Shown here in pieces: positions 31,359 to 33,450 of a stretch of 33,450 bases of DNA. The position numbers were made by a program, and so were the translations under genes. A model generated the notes under the pieces. The model saw only the letters and a list, made by a program, of their open reading frames with translations, had not been told where the DNA came from and searched no databases. Numbering within the stretch: the first letter of the stretch is position 1; every line of letters starts with the position of its first letter. Source of the stretch: CAJQQY01 sp045104975 (GTDB lineage Bacteria > Bacteroidota > Bacteroidia > Chitinophagales > Saprospiraceae); contig JBGCCY010000253.1 of the NCBI GenBank assembly GCA_045104975.1, positions 1-33,450 on the forward strand. Direction: 5' to 3'.

Positions 31359-32306
31359 ATGATTGGCAAGGATATTAAGCAAGCAATTGAAATTTTAAAA
31401 AAAGAAGAATTAGTCGGAATACCTACAGAGACAGTCTATGGGCTTGGTGGAAATGCACTAAGTAGTAAAGCAGTTGCAGAAATATTTAGAGTGAAAAATA
31501 GACCTAGTTTTGACCCACTTATTATTCATACTGATACGCTCGAAAAGGTGAAAAAGTATGTAGCGTTCATTCCTGATCAGGCAATGTTTTTGGCTCGAGA
31601 ATTTATGCCCGGTTCCCTCACATTGTTGCTTCCTAAAAATAATAATATTCCTGATTTAGTTACCTCTGGCTCTTCCTTGGTAGCAGTTCGATTGCCTAAT
31701 CATTCGATGACTTTAGAGTTGTTGAGTGAATTAGATTTTCCGCTTGCCGCACCAAGTGCAAATCCATTTGGATATATTAGTCCGACAACTGCTCAACATG
31801 TTAATAATCAGTTAGGAGAAAAAATCCCCTACATTCTGGATGGCGGCCCTTGTGAGGTTGGTTTAGAATCTACCATTGTCGGTTTTGAAGGAGATGAGAC
31901 GATAATTTTTCGGAAAGGAGGATTGGCGGTGGAAGCAATTGAAGAATTAATTGGTTCTGTAAAAATACTCAATCATTCGACTTCTAATCCTCAAACTCCT
32001 GGTCAACTAAAAAGTCATTATGCACCGAAGACTGATTTTGAAATTGGCGATCCAGCTATGCTTATTGATCAGCATCAAGGAAAAAAAATTGGAATCATTT
32101 CATTTTCAAAAAGTTATGAACAAGTTCCTATCGAAAATCAAATTATACTTTCCAAAGTTGGAGACTTCTCAGAGGCTGCCAGAAATCTTTTTGCAGGGAT
32201 GCGTCATTTAGATAGCTTAGGTTTAGATTTAATTATTGCAGCCTTGCTTCCAGAAAAAGATTTAGGACGGGCGATTAATGATCGTTTAAAAAGAGCGGCA
32301 GCCTAA
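31359..32306 (+). CDS. tsaC: L-threonylcarbamoyladenylate synthase, long Sua5-type
   Basis: This 315-residue cytoplasmic enzyme makes threonylcarbamoyl-AMP from threonine, bicarbonate and ATP. It is the first step of the t6A modification at position 37 of ANN-decoding tRNAs. The N-terminal YrdC/TsaC domain (about 1-200) shows GIPTETVYGLGGNAL, the KNRPSFDPLIIH substrate loop, ARE-FMPGSLTLLLP, VAVRLPNH, and PLAAPSANPFG. Then come the YILDGGPCEVGLESTIVG block and a RKGGL segment. The rest, starting TPGQLKSHYAPKTDF and ending ALLPEKDLGRAINDRLKRAA, is the Sua5-specific C-terminal domain, so this is the two-domain form. Starting at 31290 would add 23 residues not seen in the family. The gene is essential or nearly so in most bacteria. 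Confidence 0.95.
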   Translation: MIGKDIKQAIEILKKEELVGIPTETVYGLGGNALSSKAVAEIFRVKNRPSFDPLIIHTDTLEKVKKYVAFIPDQAMFLAREFMPGSLTLLLPKNNNIPDLVTSGSSLVAVRLPNHSMTLELLSELDFPLAAPSANPFGYISPTTAQHVNNQLGEKIPYILDGGPCEVGLESTIVGFEGDETIIFRKGGLAVEAIEELIGSVKILNHSTSNPQTPGQLKSHYAPKTDFEIGDPAMLIDQHQGKKIGIISFSKSYEQVPIENQIILSKVGDFSEAARNLFAGMRHLDSLGLDLIIAALLPEKDLGRAINDRLKRAAA

Positions 32307-32369
32307 CTTATTTCTAAATGAAATAAAATGATGTGATCACTTGCAACGATTTTATTAGGTGATATTTTC

Positions 32370-32388
32370 TTGTAAATGTATTGTTATA
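32370..32388 (+). repeat. TTGTAAATGTATTGTTAT motif copy
   Basis: TTGTAAATGTATTGTTAT lies between the tsaC-type gene and the propeller gene, preceded by an AATAAAAT/ATTTTATT dyad (32322-32354). It is the last of seven same-strand copies in the window. Confidence 0.5.
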
Positions 32389-32454
32389 GAGTTAGGGCTA
32401 AAATGAAGTTTTGAAAATAACAACTTGTTCACACCTTCCATTTAAATTTATCAA

Positions 32455-32462
32455 TACTTTTG
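32455..32462 (+). promoter_or_regulatory. Putative -7 box (TACTTTTG) of the propeller gene
   Basis: TACTTTTGAC fits TANNTTTG and leaves a leader of about 33 nt to the ATG at 32501. No TTTG is at ideal -33 spacing. Confidence 0.45.
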
Positions 32463-32500
32463 ACATTCCTAAATAACTTTACCAAAATCAACAAAAAGAA

Positions 32501-33450
32501 ATGTCATTAAATACCCTAAAATCAATTCTACTACTAAGTGTATTGATTACCTTTTTATCTTGTAAAGGACAAATCAAAACAGAAAATACAACTACTCAGA
32601 TTGCCACTGATTCGACGGTGAAATTGGATAAAAGTATTTGGAGAATTTACCAAGACAAAAAAAATAACTACTGGTTTGGAAGTAATGGCAATGGCATACT
32701 TCATTACGATGGCAGGAATCTAAAAAGGTACACTAGCCAAGATGGTTTAGTTAATAATACGATTCGTGGCATCCAAGAAGATCACTTAGGAAATGTTTTT
32801 ATCCATACACCTCGTGGCGTTAGTAAGTATGATGGAAAAACATTTACGACTCTCCAGCCAATTATTTCTACCTCTAACCAATGGAAGTTGGAACCAAATG
32901 ATTTATGGTTTAATTTTAGTGAAGGAGACCCTAATGATATATATCGGTATGATGGATCATCTCTTTTTCAATTAACCATGCCGAGACAGGATTTAAATAA
33001 AGCGTTTGGTACAGAAGTAAAAGGACTACCTTTTAAAAATATGAATAGTAGCCCTTATTCTGTTTTTGGAATCGATAAAGATAAAGCTGGGAATCTGTGG
33101 CTTGGAACTGTGGTGGCAGGTGCCTTTCGATTCGATGGAGAATCATTTTTATGGTTTCCAGAAAAAGAATTGTCCACACTTCCTGATGGTCGAGTACCCG
33201 GTGTGCGTTCGATGCTTGAAGATAAAGATGGATATTTTTGGTTGAGTAATTTTATCAGCAAGTATAAGGTTATCGATCAAGATGGTACAGTCAAATATGA
33301 AAAATTAAAAGGTATTGATCCTTCTAATGCTGCATTTCAAAATCGAATTGGATATTTTAATGCAGGAGTTTCAGATAATAATGGTGACCTTTGGATGACT
33401 ACTTACGGAGGAGGTGTTTGGAAATATGATGGAAAAGAATTGATTAATTT
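32501..33450 (+). CDS. Two-component regulator propeller-type lipoprotein, 3' end outside window
   Basis: The frame opens at ATG 32501 and continues past the window edge (316 residues visible). The N-terminus is a lipoprotein signal (SILLLSVLITFLSC, Cys21). From residue 45 onward there are repeated Reg_prop propeller motifs: SIWRIYQDKKNNYWFGSNG, GILHYDGRNLKRYTSQDGL, TIRGIQEDHLGNVFIHTPRG, VSKYDGKTFTTL, GIDKDKAGNLWLGTVVAG, MLEDKDGYFWLSN and GVSDNNGDLWMTTYGGGVW. Propellers of this type form the periplasmic sensor part of hybrid two-component systems. Many lipid-anchored versions in this phylum stop after the propeller, and which type this is cannot be seen. The segment at 115-160 (NQWKLEPNDLWFNFSEG) breaks the repeat rhythm. 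Confidence 0.85.
   Translation, partial: MSLNTLKSILLLSVLITFLSCKGQIKTENTTTQIATDSTVKLDKSIWRIYQDKKNNYWFGSNGNGILHYDGRNLKRYTSQDGLVNNTIRGIQEDHLGNVFIHTPRGVSKYDGKTFTTLQPIISTSNQWKLEPNDLWFNFSEGDPNDIYRYDGSSLFQLTMPRQDLNKAFGTEVKGLPFKNMNSSPYSVFGIDKDKAGNLWLGTVVAGAFRFDGESFLWFPEKELSTLPDGRVPGVRSMLEDKDGYFWLSNFISKYKVIDQDGTVKYEKLKGIDPSNAAFQNRIGYFNAGVSDNNGDLWMTTYGGGVWKYDGKELIN

Overview
This 33.45 kb window is AT-rich chromosomal DNA from a member of the Bacteroidota, most likely a Saprospiria-like marine or sludge lineage (the lineage is inferred). The evidence is four secreted proteins with C-terminal type IX secretion (T9SS) sorting domains, many signal peptides ending in SFGQ/LQAQ/SYAQ-like sites, outer-membrane porin-family barrels, TANNTTTG-type -7 promoter boxes, weak Shine-Dalgarno sequences, and a Gly-rich RRM RNA-binding protein. 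No rRNA, tRNA, CRISPR array, phage block or plasmid backbone was seen.

Left part (1-9.4 kb). A frameshifted SGNH-type lipoprotein gene runs off the left edge. Next is a membrane-anchored DUF4041/GIY-YIG protein with a periplasmic SH3-like domain, then a REP-associated (Y1/RAYT) transposase with an adjacent inverted hairpin pair. This is followed by small secreted or hypothetical genes embedded in degenerate inverted-repeat elements, a 19-residue tandem-repeat protein, a PH-like protein, and a REC protein that looks like a hybrid histidine kinase without its ATPase domain and without its HPt histidine.

Middle (9.4-19 kb). This holds a T9SS/PKD protein gene broken by one in-frame TAA, an RRM protein with a long leader, a CotH-like lipoprotein kinase candidate, an outer-membrane barrel, and a Crp/Fnr regulator. 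A DUF2306 membrane protein follows, with a Crp-like dyad in front of it. Then come an erythromycin-esterase-family protein with a structured leader, a 41-residue basic ORF, and a secreted protein resembling a metallopeptidase that has lost its zinc motif.

Right part (19-33.45 kb). Three consecutive T9SS cargo genes are an FG-GAP protein with a TTG start, a hypothetical, and a candidate glycoside hydrolase. They are followed by a WD40 lipoprotein, a porin-family barrel, a three-part beta-lactamase-like/TPR protein, a radical SAM/SPASM enzyme, a long-form threonylcarbamoyl-AMP synthase (tRNA t6A synthesis), and the start of a Reg_prop propeller lipoprotein.

The intergenic DNA carries several repeat families: a REPIN-like pair, MITE-like elements with GTGTTTAC arms, and a hairpin/TGTAAATGTATTGTT element always on the same strand. 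A promoter block with ACCTGTTA repeats spaced 11 bp apart stands in front of both the WD40 gene and the beta-lactamase-like gene, which suggests co-regulation. The strongest candidates for new biology are the membrane-tethered GIY-YIG protein, the ATPase-less HisKA-REC-pseudoHPt protein, and the repeat families together with the RAYT.
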